Part shown: positions 26,180 through 34,572 of the stretch, piece after piece
Position numbering within the stretch: the first letter of the stretch is position 1
Layout: every line of letters begins with the position of its first letter
Source of the DNA: Bifidobacterium simiarum
Lineage (GTDB): Bacteria > Actinomycetota > Actinomycetes > Actinomycetales > Bifidobacteriaceae
Direction of reading: 5' to 3'
Length of the DNA stretch: 58,623 nt
NCBI RefSeq assembly: GCF_002802905.1
Contig: NZ_PEBK01000013.1
Coordinates: forward strand, 1 to 58,623
The notes under the pieces: generated by a model
Told to the model about the DNA's origin: nothing
Databases searched by the model: none
The model's input: the letters and a program-made list of their open reading frames with translations, nothing else
Position numbers and translations under genes: made by a program

Positions 26180-28945
26180 TCAGCCCGTGTTCTGCAGGCC
26201 TGCGGCGACGCCGGAAACCGTGCAGAGGATCAGATAGATGAAGTCCGCGGTCTGAGACTTGCTCAGCTCGTTCTTCTCGTCGCGACGACGGACCGAACGC
26301 AGCGCACGCACCTGAAGCACCGACAGGGCGTTCACGTACGGCGAGCGGATGCGGATGGCCTGACCGAGCACGTGACGGTGCTGCAGCGGCCACTCGTCGG
26401 CCACGATCTTCAGCACCCACTTGCGGGTGAGCTCCATCTCCTCGAGCACCTTGGTGTTGAGATCCTCGCGGTCTCCCAGCGCCAGATACAGCTTGGCGAT
26501 GCGCTCGTCGGTCTTGGCCAGTGACATCTCGATGTTGTCGATGAACGTCGAGAACAGCGGCCACTCCTCGTACGCCTTGCGCAGCGTCTCGAGATCGCCG
26601 AACTTCTCGCAGGCGGTGCCGAGACCGTACCAGGCGGCGAGGTTGATTCGCGCCTGAGCCCAGGAGAACACCCACGGGATCGTACGCAGATCGTCGAGCG
26701 ACTTGGCGCCCAGACCACGCTTCGCCGGGCGGGAGCCGATCGGCAGCAGACCGACCTCGGTCAGCGGGGTGACGATCGAGAACCACGGGGCGAAGTCCGG
26801 CGTGCTCAGCAGATCGAGGAAGCGCTCATGCGAGGCGTCGTCGAGCTGACGGGTCATGTCGGCATACTTCGCGGTCATCTCGGTGTTGGTCTTCTCAACG
26901 CTCGGAGCGGACTGCAGCAGCGTCGCCGAAGCCACGGACTCGATGTGGCGCACGGCCAGCGTCGGGTTGCCGTAGCGGGCGAAGATGACCTCGCCCTGCT
27001 CGGTGAGCTTGAAGCGGCAGTTCACGGAGCCCCTCGGCTGGGCGAGCACCGCACGGTTGGCGGGGCCGCCACCACGACCGACCGCGCCGCCACGACCGTG
27101 GAACAGCGTCAGATCGATGTCGTTGGCCTCCGCCCACTTCACGATGCGGGCCTCGGCGGAATGCAGGGCCAGCGTTGCGGTGGTCGGACCGGCGTCCTTC
27201 GAGGAGTCGGAGTAGCCGAGCATGACCTCGAGCTTGCGGCCGGTGGCCTTCAGGCGGGCCTGCACCTCGGGGATCTTGAGCATGGCGTCGAGCACGTCCA
27301 CGCAGTTCTGCAGATCCTCAAGCTGCTCGAACAGCGGGATCACGTCGATGGTCGGCACATCCTCGGGATGCGCGAACGCCAGACGGTTCAGCTCGTACAC
27401 GTCCTTGATGTTCTGGGCGGACTTGGTGAACGAGATGATGTAGCGGCGGGCGGCCTTCTTGCCATTGCGACGCTGGATCGAACCGAGGGCGCGGAAGGTG
27501 TCGAGCACCTCGCGGGTCATCGGCTGCAGTTCGCCGCGCTCACCGTGCAGACCGTGCTCGCGGATGTCCTCCAGAGCGCGGGAGTGCACGACGGAGTGCT
27601 GACGGAACTCCATCTCGACCATGTGGAAGCCGAAGGTCTCGGCCTGCCAGATCAGGGTCTGCAGCGGGCCGTACGCGGAACGCGGGGCGCCGGCGTCGGC
27701 CAGCGACTTCTGCACCGTCTTCAGATCGGCGATGTAGTCCTCGCAGGAGTGGTACATCAGATCGGTGTCGCGGTCGATGGTCGCGCGCAGACGGTCGGCG
27801 ATCACCAGCATCACCGCGCGGTGCGGCTCCTTGGTGGAGATCAGCTCGGCCTTCTCGGTCAGACGCTCGCTCATCTCACGCTGGTGGCTCCACAGGCTCA
27901 GCAGGCCGGCGCACGGCTTGGTGTCCTTGGATTCCAGCGTCAGGTTGCGGCCCACCTCACGAGTGGCCTCCTCAAGCTTGGCGATCACATGATCGGAGAA
28001 CTTGCGGGCCACCTGGCGGCTGACGCGTGCGGTGACATTCGGGTTGCCGTCGCGGTCGGAGCCGATCCAGCTGCCCGGGTGGAAGAACGCGGGGCAGATC
28101 GGGGCGACCTTGCCGGCCTTGTCTCCCAGCACCCAGTCGTCGAAACGGCGGTAGACCTTCGGGACGGTGTCAAAAAGCGTGTTGTCGAAGATGTCGATGA
28201 TGGTATCGGCCTCTTCCACGGGGGTCGGCTTCTTCAGCGCGATCGGCGACGTGCGGAACATCGCGTCGATCTCGTTGAGCATCATGCGCTCGTTCTCGGC
28301 CAGATCGGAACCGCCCAGACGCGGACGTTCGGCCAGCAGATCGGCGATGCGGCGGATCTTGCCTTCGATGGCCTTGCGGCGAGCCTCGGTCGGGTGCGCG
28401 GTGAACACCGGATGGAACTCCAGCTTCTCCAGCAGCTCCTTGGCACGAGCCGGTCCGCACTCCTTGATCATGCGCTGATACGCGCCGGTCATCTCGTTGA
28501 TCGGATCGGTGGGCGAGTCGAGCGGCACCTGCTTTTCGCGGGCGTGCAGCACGTTGACGCGGTAGTTCTCCTCAGAAAGATTCGCCAGATGGAAGTAGGT
28601 GGCGAACGCACGAGCCAGCAGCGTGGCGTCGGCGACGGAAACCGAATCGATGAGCTTCACGGCCTTTTCGAAGCCGGCCTGTTCGGGATCGGGGTCACGG
28701 TAGCCAAGACCGGTGCCGCCGAACTCCTCGCTGGTCGCCTCATTGGCGTAATCCAGCAGGCTGTCGAACTTCTCGAGCAGATCCTCGTCGTATTCCTTCA
28801 GAGCGGTGCGCAGTAGACGTAGGAACAGGTCCATGTCCAAACGAAGATCGCTGGGGAGTCCCTGCTCCTCCGCAACCTTCGTGCCGGTGCCGGTGCTCAC
28901 GATGCCGGCGTCGGCTGCTTTGATTGTTTCGTCTGTTGATGTCAT
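26180..28945 (-). CDS. ppc: Phosphoenolpyruvate carboxylase
   Basis: 921 aa, full length. Catalytic signatures are FTAHPTEARRK (His; the usual Gln after HPT is Glu here), GSWIGSDRDGNPNV, GYSDSSKDAGPTTA, FHGRGGAVGRGGGP and the C-terminal VSGVAAGLQNTG. It makes oxaloacetate from PEP and bicarbonate, the main anaplerotic step in bifidobacteria. AAGGAGG five bases before ATG at 28945 fixes the start; the frame is open 147 bases further upstream but without an SD. Terminator immediately downstream. Confidence 0.97.
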   Translation of the reverse strand: MTSTDETIKAADAGIVSTGTGTKVAEEQGLPSDLRLDMDLFLRLLRTALKEYDEDLLEKFDSLLDYANEATSEEFGGTGLGYRDPDPEQAGFEKAVKLIDSVSVADATLLARAFATYFHLANLSEENYRVNVLHAREKQVPLDSPTDPINEMTGAYQRMIKECGPARAKELLEKLEFHPVFTAHPTEARRKAIEGKIRRIADLLAERPRLGGSDLAENERMMLNEIDAMFRTSPIALKKPTPVEEADTIIDIFDNTLFDTVPKVYRRFDDWVLGDKAGKVAPICPAFFHPGSWIGSDRDGNPNVTARVSRQVARKFSDHVIAKLEEATREVGRNLTLESKDTKPCAGLLSLWSHQREMSERLTEKAELISTKEPHRAVMLVIADRLRATIDRDTDLMYHSCEDYIADLKTVQKSLADAGAPRSAYGPLQTLIWQAETFGFHMVEMEFRQHSVVHSRALEDIREHGLHGERGELQPMTREVLDTFRALGSIQRRNGKKAARRYIISFTKSAQNIKDVYELNRLAFAHPEDVPTIDVIPLFEQLEDLQNCVDVLDAMLKIPEVQARLKATGRKLEVMLGYSDSSKDAGPTTATLALHSAEARIVKWAEANDIDLTLFHGRGGAVGRGGGPANRAVLAQPRGSVNCRFKLTEQGEVIFARYGNPTLAVRHIESVASATLLQSAPSVEKTNTEMTAKYADMTRQLDDASHERFLDLLSTPDFAPWFSIVTPLTEVGLLPIGSRPAKRGLGAKSLDDLRTIPWVFSWAQARINLAAWYGLGTACEKFGDLETLRKAYEEWPLFSTFIDNIEMSLAKTDERIAKLYLALGDREDLNTKVLEEMELTRKWVLKIVADEWPLQHRHVLGQAIRIRSPYVNALSVLQVRALRSVRRRDEKNELSKSQTADFIYLILCTVSGVAAGLQNTG

Positions 28946-29303
28946 CCAGACCTCCTTTTGCCCCTCACCGGTTGTTCGTCTATCGGCTTTCTGCGGCTCC
29001 TCCGCAGTTATTGCTGCCGACCGTTCCAAACCCAAAGCCGGTGAACAGACGCCCCACCATTTTAGGGCGGTGATTCGGCGTTTTATTACCAACAGTTTTC
29101 GTGATGTTCGATTTTGCCTTGGAAAATCAGGGAAAAATCATGTCGGTTCGGTGTCTGGTCCGTGGACACCCGGCGATATGACCGTGCCAATCATGGTGTC
29201 GCCGCAATCTGTGCGACTCGGTATCTCATTGTTGTGTTCACATAGTGGCATCGGTTTGCAGCCTCGTTGAATTCGCCGGACAGGCCCGAGTAAACATGGA
29301 GCT
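28946..29303. other. Divergent promoter region, ppc / thrE
   Basis: 358 bases between the divergently transcribed PEP carboxylase and exporter genes. It must hold both promoters. AT-rich patches (GTTTTATTACC, GGAAAATCAGGGAAAAATC) lie at about 29077-29140. No gene or clear repeat is seen. Confidence 0.4.
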
Positions 29304-31166
29304 GTGATTTTTGGGAAGAAGAACAACGCGAACAAGCCCCACGTCGACGCAATTCCCGAAGGCGTGGAGAAAGTCACCAAATACCATACGCACTCCATTC
29401 CGCTCGACATGGAAGACATCGAGCGCGACCTCGACAAGCCCATCGTGGAAGCCGGCATCGCCGCGAAAACCAGCGTGATCGTCCGCGTCGGCATGCTCGA
29501 CCTCGGCGCCGGCACCGGAAGCTTCCGCGTGCGGCAGATGATGCACCGCATCGCCTATCCGCTCGGCGTGCACGTCCGCGCCGACGTCAACCTCACCGAT
29601 ATCGAAGCCTCCTGCACCGACGGCAAGGACCGCGTCACCGAAGTGATCGACCTGCCCACCACCGGTGTCAACACCGAGCGCATCTGGCTGCTCGAACACT
29701 TCGCCGACTGGTTCAGCGTCAACCTCGGCCACTCCGCCGTCTACCACAACCGCGGCCTCGAAGTCTCCGACAAGCTCGTGGAGAACCTCGACGCCCGAGA
29801 CGTGTCCCAGCTCTCCGCCAAGGCCGCCAAGGAACTCAAGGAAGCCGAAAAGCGCAGGAAGGCCGAACAGGCCGATCTTCCCGACGGCACCCCCATGCAG
29901 ACCACCCGGGCATCCAGCCAGAGCGAACGCGTCGCGGAGATCAACCGGCAGCGCGAAATCGACGCCGACGATCCCGTCGTGCGGCAGATGCGCACCGAGG
30001 AAGCCGCCGCGGCCGACAAGGTCGCTGAGGCTCCCGAGGCCGGCAAGGCCGGCAAGGCCGCTAAGCCGGTCAAGGCCGCGAAGCAGCGCAACCATCAGCC
30101 CCCCAAAGGCCAGTACGCCCAGCACTTCGACCACGTCGGCCGTCTCGCCCCCAACGCCTCCGATCCCAACTTCAAGCCCATCACCGTCCGGGAAGCCCAC
30201 AAACGACTCGACCTCATCGAGCACCGCAAACCCCTCTACTCGGCCGCCTTTGCAGGCCTCGCCTCCGCCATCGCCTGCGCATCCTTCGTCTTCCTCCTCG
30301 GCGGCGGCCTCTACGACATGGCGGGCGCCTTCGTCGGCGCCGGCATCGGCCACTGGCTGCGACGCAAACTCTTCGCCAAACACCTCAACCAGTTCTTCGT
30401 CACCTTCGTCGCCGTCTTCGTCGCCGCGCTCGCCTGCACCGGCACTCTGCGACTCATCGGCCTCTACGATCCCATCGCCCTCGCGCACGACACCGCCTAC
30501 ATCGGCGCCATGCTCTTCGTCATCCCCGGATTCCCCCTCATCACCGGCGGCCTCGACATCGCCAAAATCGACTTCCCCTCCGGCATCCAACGGCTCACCT
30601 ACGCCGTCTCCATCATCCTCATGGCCACCCTCGCCGGCTGGGCCGTCGCCCGCATCGTCATGCTCAACCCCCAAGGCTTCGAACCCCAAGGGCTCGACCC
30701 CTGGCTGACCGGCGCCCTGCGCTTCGTCTTCGCCTTCATCGGCGTCTGGGGCTTCTCCGTCATGTTCAACTCCCCCCAGCGCATGTGCCTCGTCGCCGCC
30801 TCCATCGGCGCCGTCACCGACACCCTCCGCCTCGAAATCACCGATCTGCTGAACGTGCCCCCCGAAGCCGCCACCTTCATCGGCGCCTTCCTCGCCGGAC
30901 TCCTCGCCGCCGCCTGGCGCACCTCCGTCCGCCGCGGCATCCTCCCCCCGCACCTCGGCTACCCCCGCATCTGCCTCACCGTCCCCTCCATCGTCATCAT
31001 GGTCCCCGGCCTTTACATGTACCGCGCCATGTTCTACCTCGGCCAGTTCAACACCCTCAGCGCCCTCGACTGGGCCTTCCGCGCCTTCATGGTCATCATC
31101 TGCCTGCCCATCGGACTGGCCATGGCGCGAGTAGTGACAGACCGCTCCTGGCGCTACGACATCTGA
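29304..31166 (+). CDS. thrE: Threonine/serine exporter (ThrE family)
   Basis: 620 aa. An N-terminal cytoplasmic domain (about 45-180) contains GAGTGSFRVRQMMHRIAYPLGVHVRADVNLTDI, typical of the ThrE/DUF1212 domain, and is split by a charged, Ala/Lys-rich linker (about 180-290). About ten TM segments follow from residue 310 onward. Homologues export threonine and serine using the proton gradient. The start is GTG with GGAG very close (2 bases), an unusual spacing; no better start is in frame. Codons are strongly C-ending in the second half. The stop codon falls in the outer stem of hairpin element a. Confidence 0.85.
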   Translation: MIFGKKNNANKPHVDAIPEGVEKVTKYHTHSIPLDMEDIERDLDKPIVEAGIAAKTSVIVRVGMLDLGAGTGSFRVRQMMHRIAYPLGVHVRADVNLTDIEASCTDGKDRVTEVIDLPTTGVNTERIWLLEHFADWFSVNLGHSAVYHNRGLEVSDKLVENLDARDVSQLSAKAAKELKEAEKRRKAEQADLPDGTPMQTTRASSQSERVAEINRQREIDADDPVVRQMRTEEAAAADKVAEAPEAGKAGKAAKPVKAAKQRNHQPPKGQYAQHFDHVGRLAPNASDPNFKPITVREAHKRLDLIEHRKPLYSAAFAGLASAIACASFVFLLGGGLYDMAGAFVGAGIGHWLRRKLFAKHLNQFFVTFVAVFVAALACTGTLRLIGLYDPIALAHDTAYIGAMLFVIPGFPLITGGLDIAKIDFPSGIQRLTYAVSIILMATLAGWAVARIVMLNPQGFEPQGLDPWLTGALRFVFAFIGVWGFSVMFNSPQRMCLVAASIGAVTDTLRLEITDLLNVPPEAATFIGAFLAGLLAAAWRTSVRRGILPPHLGYPRICLTVPSIVIMVPGLYMYRAMFYLGQFNTLSALDWAFRAFMVIICLPIGLAMARVVTDRSWRYDI

Positions 31167-31270
31167 ATGATTTGAATGATGGAGCGTTAACTTCGTTGCT
31201 GCGAACTTCGACGTACCTTTGTACGCCTTCGTTCGCGCGCCTCGTTACCGCACGCATCATTCAAATCATT
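31166..31270. repeat. Covarying hairpin element, copy a
   Basis: Outer arms AATGATTTGAATGATG and CATCATTCAAATCATT are perfect complements. The inner stem is GCGAAC/GTTCGC and the apical stem CGTAC/GTACG within the constant core TCGACGTACCTTTGTACGCC. It starts at the last base of the thrE stop codon and probably also ends its transcript. Confidence 0.8.
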
Positions 31271-31273
31271 TCC

Positions 31274-31374
31274 AAAATCCCATGATGGAGTGTCCTCTGC
31301 GTTGCGGAAGACTCGACGTATTCTTATACGCCTTCGCCTTCCGCGCCTTGATGACACACGCATCATGGGATTTT
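31274..31374. repeat. Covarying hairpin element, copy b
   Basis: Outer arms AAAATCCCATGATG/CATCATGGGATTTT are perfect. Inner stems are GTGTC/GACAC and GCGGAAG/CTTCCGC. The apical stem is CGTAT/ATACG, a compensated change from CGTAC/GTACG. Confidence 0.8.
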
Positions 31375-31376
31375 CT

Positions 31377-31485
31377 GAAAATCAGGGTATGACGGAGCGT
31401 TCTCCGCGTTGCGGAACATTCGACGTACCTTCGTACGCCTTCATGTTCCGCGCCTTGAGGTCACACGCGTCATCCCCTGATTTTC
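31377..31485. repeat. Covarying hairpin element, copy c
   Basis: Outer arms GAAAATCAGGGTATGACG and CGTCATCCCCTGATTTTC pair at 17 of 18 positions. The inner stem GCGGAACAT/ATGTTCCGC is perfect and the apical stem is CGTAC/GTACG. Confidence 0.8.
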
Positions 31486-31499
31486 ATCTTGAGTTCTTT

Positions 31500-31580
31500 G
31501 ATGGAGCGTCGGCGGCGTTGCTCCTCAGTCGACGTACCTTTGTACGCCTTCCTTCGGTGCGCCTTGCCGCCGCACCCATC
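31500..31580. repeat. Covarying hairpin element, copy d
   Basis: Shorter outer arms GATGG/CCATC, inner GGCGGC/GCCGCC, and the constant core TCGACGTACCTTTGTACGCC. Confidence 0.7.
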
Positions 31581-31612
31581 GCCTCACGATTTTCCTACGA
31601 CGGTTGAGCTAT

Positions 31613-31720
31613 TTGCTTCGAGCTTCGACGTACCTGCGCTACGCGCCCTCGCAGTCTGTGGAGACTGCTCGCATCGGCTACGGACAGCCCACTGGACTGT
31701 CCGCTTGACGCCTCAGCGCC
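31613..31720. repeat. Degenerate core copy e and further hairpins
   Basis: TTCGACGTACCTGCGCTACGCG (31617-31638, interrupted in the loop) resembles the element core without proper outer arms. It is followed by AGTCT/AGACT and GGACAG/CTGTCC hairpins. It appears to be a decayed copy. Confidence 0.45.
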
Positions 31721-32246
31721 TTCGTTCGTGCGTCTTGTGCGCTTGGCGATTTTCATCTTGGGGTTTGGGGCTTCCCCCTCGGGGGAAGCTGTCGAGCGTA
31801 GCGAGACTGATGAGGGGCAGACTGCGAGGAACACGTCGAATACGGACTGATACGATGCGATCGGTCCGGTGACGCAGCGGCAAATAACAAGACGGCACGG
31901 AACGCTGCCCGCGCCAATATCCGCCATTCCGTGCCACGATTTTCCGTCACGGAATGGCATCCATGGCCAAATCTTGATTCCGTGGCAGATCAATCGGTCG
32001 TTGAATTGGCTCGATCCTTGATTTTCCAATGATCTGCTCACTCTAATACCGTTGTTTTCTGTCACGGAATCGAGAATGCCGCGAAGAATGCGTTCCCTGT
32101 CGTGATTCCGTGGCAGAGAACATCGCTCGGCATGATTATCGCGTTCCGTGCCGGTCCTATCAGACACGGAACGCGATATACAGCAATCATGGCGTTCCAT
32201 GCCAGACTGTGCCAGCCCTACCTCATGCCAGCCCGTGCCGCGCGGA
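31721..32246. other. Non-coding region with REP-like copy R2 and near-repeats
   Basis: A REP-like hairpin pair is at 31770-31817. The rest shows repeated GGAATGGC / TTCCGTGCC / TTCCGTGGCA segments in both orientations (about 31894-32200), for example CCGTGCCACG, GTCACGGAATGG and GATTCCGTGGCAGA. No gene is supported. Confidence 0.5.
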
Positions 32247-33260
32247 CTACTTCCCCAGCGCGATCTCGTCGATGCGGCGCAGCTCATCCTCCGAGAAATC
32301 GGTGTTCTTCAGCGCGCCGATGTTGTCGAGGATCTGCTGCGGCTTCGAAGCGCCGATCAGCACCGTCGTCACTGCCGGATGATGCAGCAGCCACGCCACC
32401 GACATCTCGGCCAGCGTCTGCCCGCGCTCGGCCGCCAGATCGTTCAGCGCGCGAATCTGCTCCAGACGCTCCGGGGTCAGCGCATCCGCGTGGAGGAACC
32501 GTCCGTCCGCCTTGATGCGGCTGTCCTCCGGCACCCCGTTGAGATACCGGTTCGTCAGCAGACCCTGCGCCAGCGGGCTGAACGTGATCACGCCCTTGCC
32601 GAGCTTCAGCGCCGAATCCAGCAGACCGTTCTCCGCCGGCTTGCGGTCGAAGATGTTCAGACGGTTCTGATTGATGATGAACGGCACATGCAGTTCCTTC
32701 AGGATCGCCGCCGCCTTTTCCATCGTCGGGCCATCATAGTTGGACAGTCCCACGTACAGCGCCTTGCCGCTGTGCACCGCCGTCGCCAGCGCGCCCATCG
32801 TCTCCTCCAGCGGCGTCTCCGGATCCGGACGGTGATGGTAGAAGATGTCCACGTAATCCAGACCCAGACGCTGCAGGCTCTGATCGAGGCTTGCCAGCAG
32901 GTACTTGCGGCTGCCCCAATCGCCGTACGGTCCCTGCCACATCTCATAGCCGGCCTTCGTGCTGATGATCAGCTCGTCGCGATGCGCGCCGAAATACTGG
33001 TGCAGCAGACGACCGCAGTTCTTCTCCGCCGCGCCCGGCTCCGGCCCGTAGTTGTTCGCCAGATCGAAATGCGTGATTCCGTGGTCGAACGCCGTGAACA
33101 CCAGCTGCTTCATATGCTCGTACGGCGTGATATCGCCGAAGTTATGCCAGAAGCCCAGCGACAGCGCCGGCAGCTTCAGTCCGGAATTGCCGCAGCGGTT
33201 ATAGACCATGTCGTCGTAGCGGGTGGGGGAGGGGATATAAGGGATCGTCGGTTCGAACAT
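32247..33260 (-). CDS. Aldo/keto reductase, YghZ-like (L-glyceraldehyde 3-phosphate reductase type)
   Basis: 337 aa (beta/alpha)8 NADPH-dependent reductase. Visible features are YNRCGNSGLKLPALSLGFWHNFG at the N-terminus, THFDLANNYG with the catalytic Asp/Tyr, STKAGYEMW (Lys) and DYVDIFYHHRPD (His), ending with IGASKPQQILDN for cofactor binding. The N-terminal region and the GYEMWxGPYGDWGSRKYL stretch mark the YghZ subgroup, which reduces L-glyceraldehyde 3-phosphate and methylglyoxal-type aldehydes. AAGGAG lies four bases before the ATG. It is divergent from a MerR regulator with an operator between. Confidence 0.92.
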   Translation of the reverse strand: MFEPTIPYIPSPTRYDDMVYNRCGNSGLKLPALSLGFWHNFGDITPYEHMKQLVFTAFDHGITHFDLANNYGPEPGAAEKNCGRLLHQYFGAHRDELIISTKAGYEMWQGPYGDWGSRKYLLASLDQSLQRLGLDYVDIFYHHRPDPETPLEETMGALATAVHSGKALYVGLSNYDGPTMEKAAAILKELHVPFIINQNRLNIFDRKPAENGLLDSALKLGKGVITFSPLAQGLLTNRYLNGVPEDSRIKADGRFLHADALTPERLEQIRALNDLAAERGQTLAEMSVAWLLHHPAVTTVLIGASKPQQILDNIGALKNTDFSEDELRRIDEIALGK

Positions 33261-33379
33261 GATGCTCCTTCATCGGATCGATAGCGGACTGATTCGGGCG
33301 GTGCCCCGGGCTTCCGGCGGTCATCCGCTTCTGATGCCCATCCGGTGCCCAACGCATCGTGCTGCCCCCATGCTCGCAC

Positions 33380-33395
33380 TTCAAGTAAGCTTGAA
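33380..33395. promoter_or_regulatory. Probable MerR operator
   Basis: TTCAAG-TAAG-CTTGAA is a perfect inverted repeat midway between the divergent aldo/keto reductase and MerR genes. MerR proteins typically bind such a dyad between -35 and -10 elements. Confidence 0.55.
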
Positions 33396-33439
33396 TGCAA
33401 ATCGAACAATGTCGATGGCTCCGGGGAGCGGAAGGAACG

Positions 33440-33982
33440 ATGATCGTCATGACGGTAGCGGCAGCAGCGACGGCGGAATTGTTGCGCAGTGAGGAATCGA
33501 CAGCGGAAGCAGAGTCGGCAGTGACCTCTGAATCGCCCGACGACCGGGACGACCGCACTTACACCATCCGCGAAGTGGCGACGATGTTCCACATGCAGAC
33601 TTCCGCATTGCGGTATTACGAGGACGCCGGCATTCTCACCGACGTCGGACGGGATGCGAAGGGTCAGCGCGTCTACCGGCAGTGCCATATCAACCGCATG
33701 CGCACGATCTGCTGCTTCAAGCACGCCGGCATGAGCATCGATGAGCTGCGGCGGTTCTTCGACTATGAGGACGATGAGCCCGGTCATATCGACGAGATCA
33801 TGGCATTGCTGGGGGAGCGCCGTGACGCGTTGGAGGAGCAGCGGAAGGCCCTTGATGAGGCGTACGCGCATATTCTGCGCAAGCTGCATTACTACGGCGA
33901 CATCCAGAAGGCCGTGCGCAACGGCACCGCGTTGCCTGATTGGCGCGACTACCGTTGCGAGACTCCGGCATTGCACGACTGA
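33440..33982 (+). CDS. MerR family transcriptional regulator
   Basis: 180 aa. After an acidic N-terminal extension of about 35 residues comes the MerR DNA-binding domain (YTIREVATMFHMQTSALRYYEDAGIL...RVYRQCHINRMRTICCFKHAGMSIDELRRFF) and a C-terminal coiled coil (GERRDALEEQRKALDEAYAHILRKLHYYGDI). It has the form of regulators that control adjacent reductases in response to electrophiles. ATG at 33440 has GGAAGGA just upstream; the frame extends further but without an SD. It probably controls the divergent aldo/keto reductase. Cysteines CC in the DNA-binding region may be redox-sensitive (inference). Confidence 0.87.
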   Translation: MIVMTVAAAATAELLRSEESTAEAESAVTSESPDDRDDRTYTIREVATMFHMQTSALRYYEDAGILTDVGRDAKGQRVYRQCHINRMRTICCFKHAGMSIDELRRFFDYEDDEPGHIDEIMALLGERRDALEEQRKALDEAYAHILRKLHYYGDIQKAVRNGTALPDWRDYRCETPALHD

Positions 33983-33996
33983 CGGAGCCGAAAAGT

Positions 33997-34122
33997 CGAG
34001 TTGTGAGGCTTGTGTTTTCGAAACCCGATCTAGGCGATTTCGACGGTGTTGGAATTTCAACGTTTTCAAACTCTGAATTTGCTCGAATATGCCATTCGAG
34101 CAAACCAAAGCCTCACAACTCG
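33997..34122. repeat. Inverted-repeat-bounded element, copy B
   Basis: CGAGTTGTGAGGCTTGTG (from 33997) and CAAAGCCTCACAACTCG (34106-34122) are the same ends as copy A at 18803-18930. The 126-base length is similar, but the interior sequence differs. It starts 14 bases after the MerR stop, and CGGTTTTTC follows the right end as for a terminator. Confidence 0.7.
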
Positions 34123-34160
34123 GTTTTTCTCAAGTATCGGCAAGGGCGCTTGCTTTTCTG

Positions 34161-34208
34161 CCCTCATCAGTCGGCTCCCGCCGACAGCTTCCCCCAGAGG
34201 GGGAAGCC
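34161..34208 (-). repeat. REP-like hairpin pair R3 (inverted)
   Basis: CCCTCATCAGTCGGC, a short loop, GCCGACAGCTTCCCCC and GGGGGAAGCC form two adjacent hairpins. It is the reverse orientation of R1 and R2. Confidence 0.6.
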
Positions 34209-34267
34209 CAATGCCGTTATGTCTGCACAGCAATGTGCGCTTCGCGTTGTCCTATCGTCCTAATCCG

Positions 34268-34370
34268 AGTTTTGTGGCAACGCGTGCGGTATCAAGGCGC
34301 GGAAGACGAAGGCGTATCAAGGTGCGTCGAGTCTTCCGTAACGCCGACGACGCTCCATTACCTTGTGGCG
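34268..34370 (-). repeat. Covarying hairpin element, copy f
   Basis: Read on the minus strand it has CGGAAGAC/GTCTTCCG as a perfect inner stem and GGTAAtgg-like outer arms that pair partly (TTGTGGCAACG against CATTACCTTGTGG). The apical part is degenerate (CGCACCTTGATACG). Confidence 0.65.
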
Positions 34371-34380
34371 TGATTGTTGT

Positions 34381-34447
34381 GGAATGCGTGTGGCTTCAAG
34401 GCGCAGGAGGTGAAGGCGTATTGGCATACGTCGAACCCTTGTAGACG
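34381..34447 (-). repeat. Covarying hairpin element, copy g (truncated)
   Basis: On the minus strand the core TTCGACGTATGCCAATACGCC has apical stem CGTAT/ATACG, again a compensated version. GCGCCTTGAAGCCACACGC then follows as in other copies. One outer arm is missing. Confidence 0.6.
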
Positions 34448-34467
34448 TGGGCCCTCACCTCTAATCC

Positions 34468-34572
34468 GAGTTTTGTGGTAACGCGTGTGTCGTCAAGGCG
34501 CGGAAGACGAAGGCGTACAAAGGTACGTCGAACTCTCCGCAACGCGGATAACGCTCCGTTACCACAAAACTC
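34468..34572 (-). repeat. Covarying hairpin element, copy h
   Basis: Outer arms GAGTTTTGTGGTAACG (34468-34483) and CGTTACCACAAAACTC (34557-34572) are perfect 16-bp complements. The right arm overlaps the stop codon of trpS (34571-34573). The core TCGACGTACCTTTGTACGCC is on the minus strand. It probably terminates trpS. Confidence 0.8.

Noticed and set aside
29238-30953. Minus-strand frame of 571 codons over thrE
   Set aside because: Antisense shadow of the exporter gene caused by C-ending codons. Gly/Glu/Asp-rich composition without a family.
31166-31665. CRISPR array
   Set aside because: The repeats are long hairpins with variable paired arms, not short identical repeats with unique spacers, and no cas genes are nearby.
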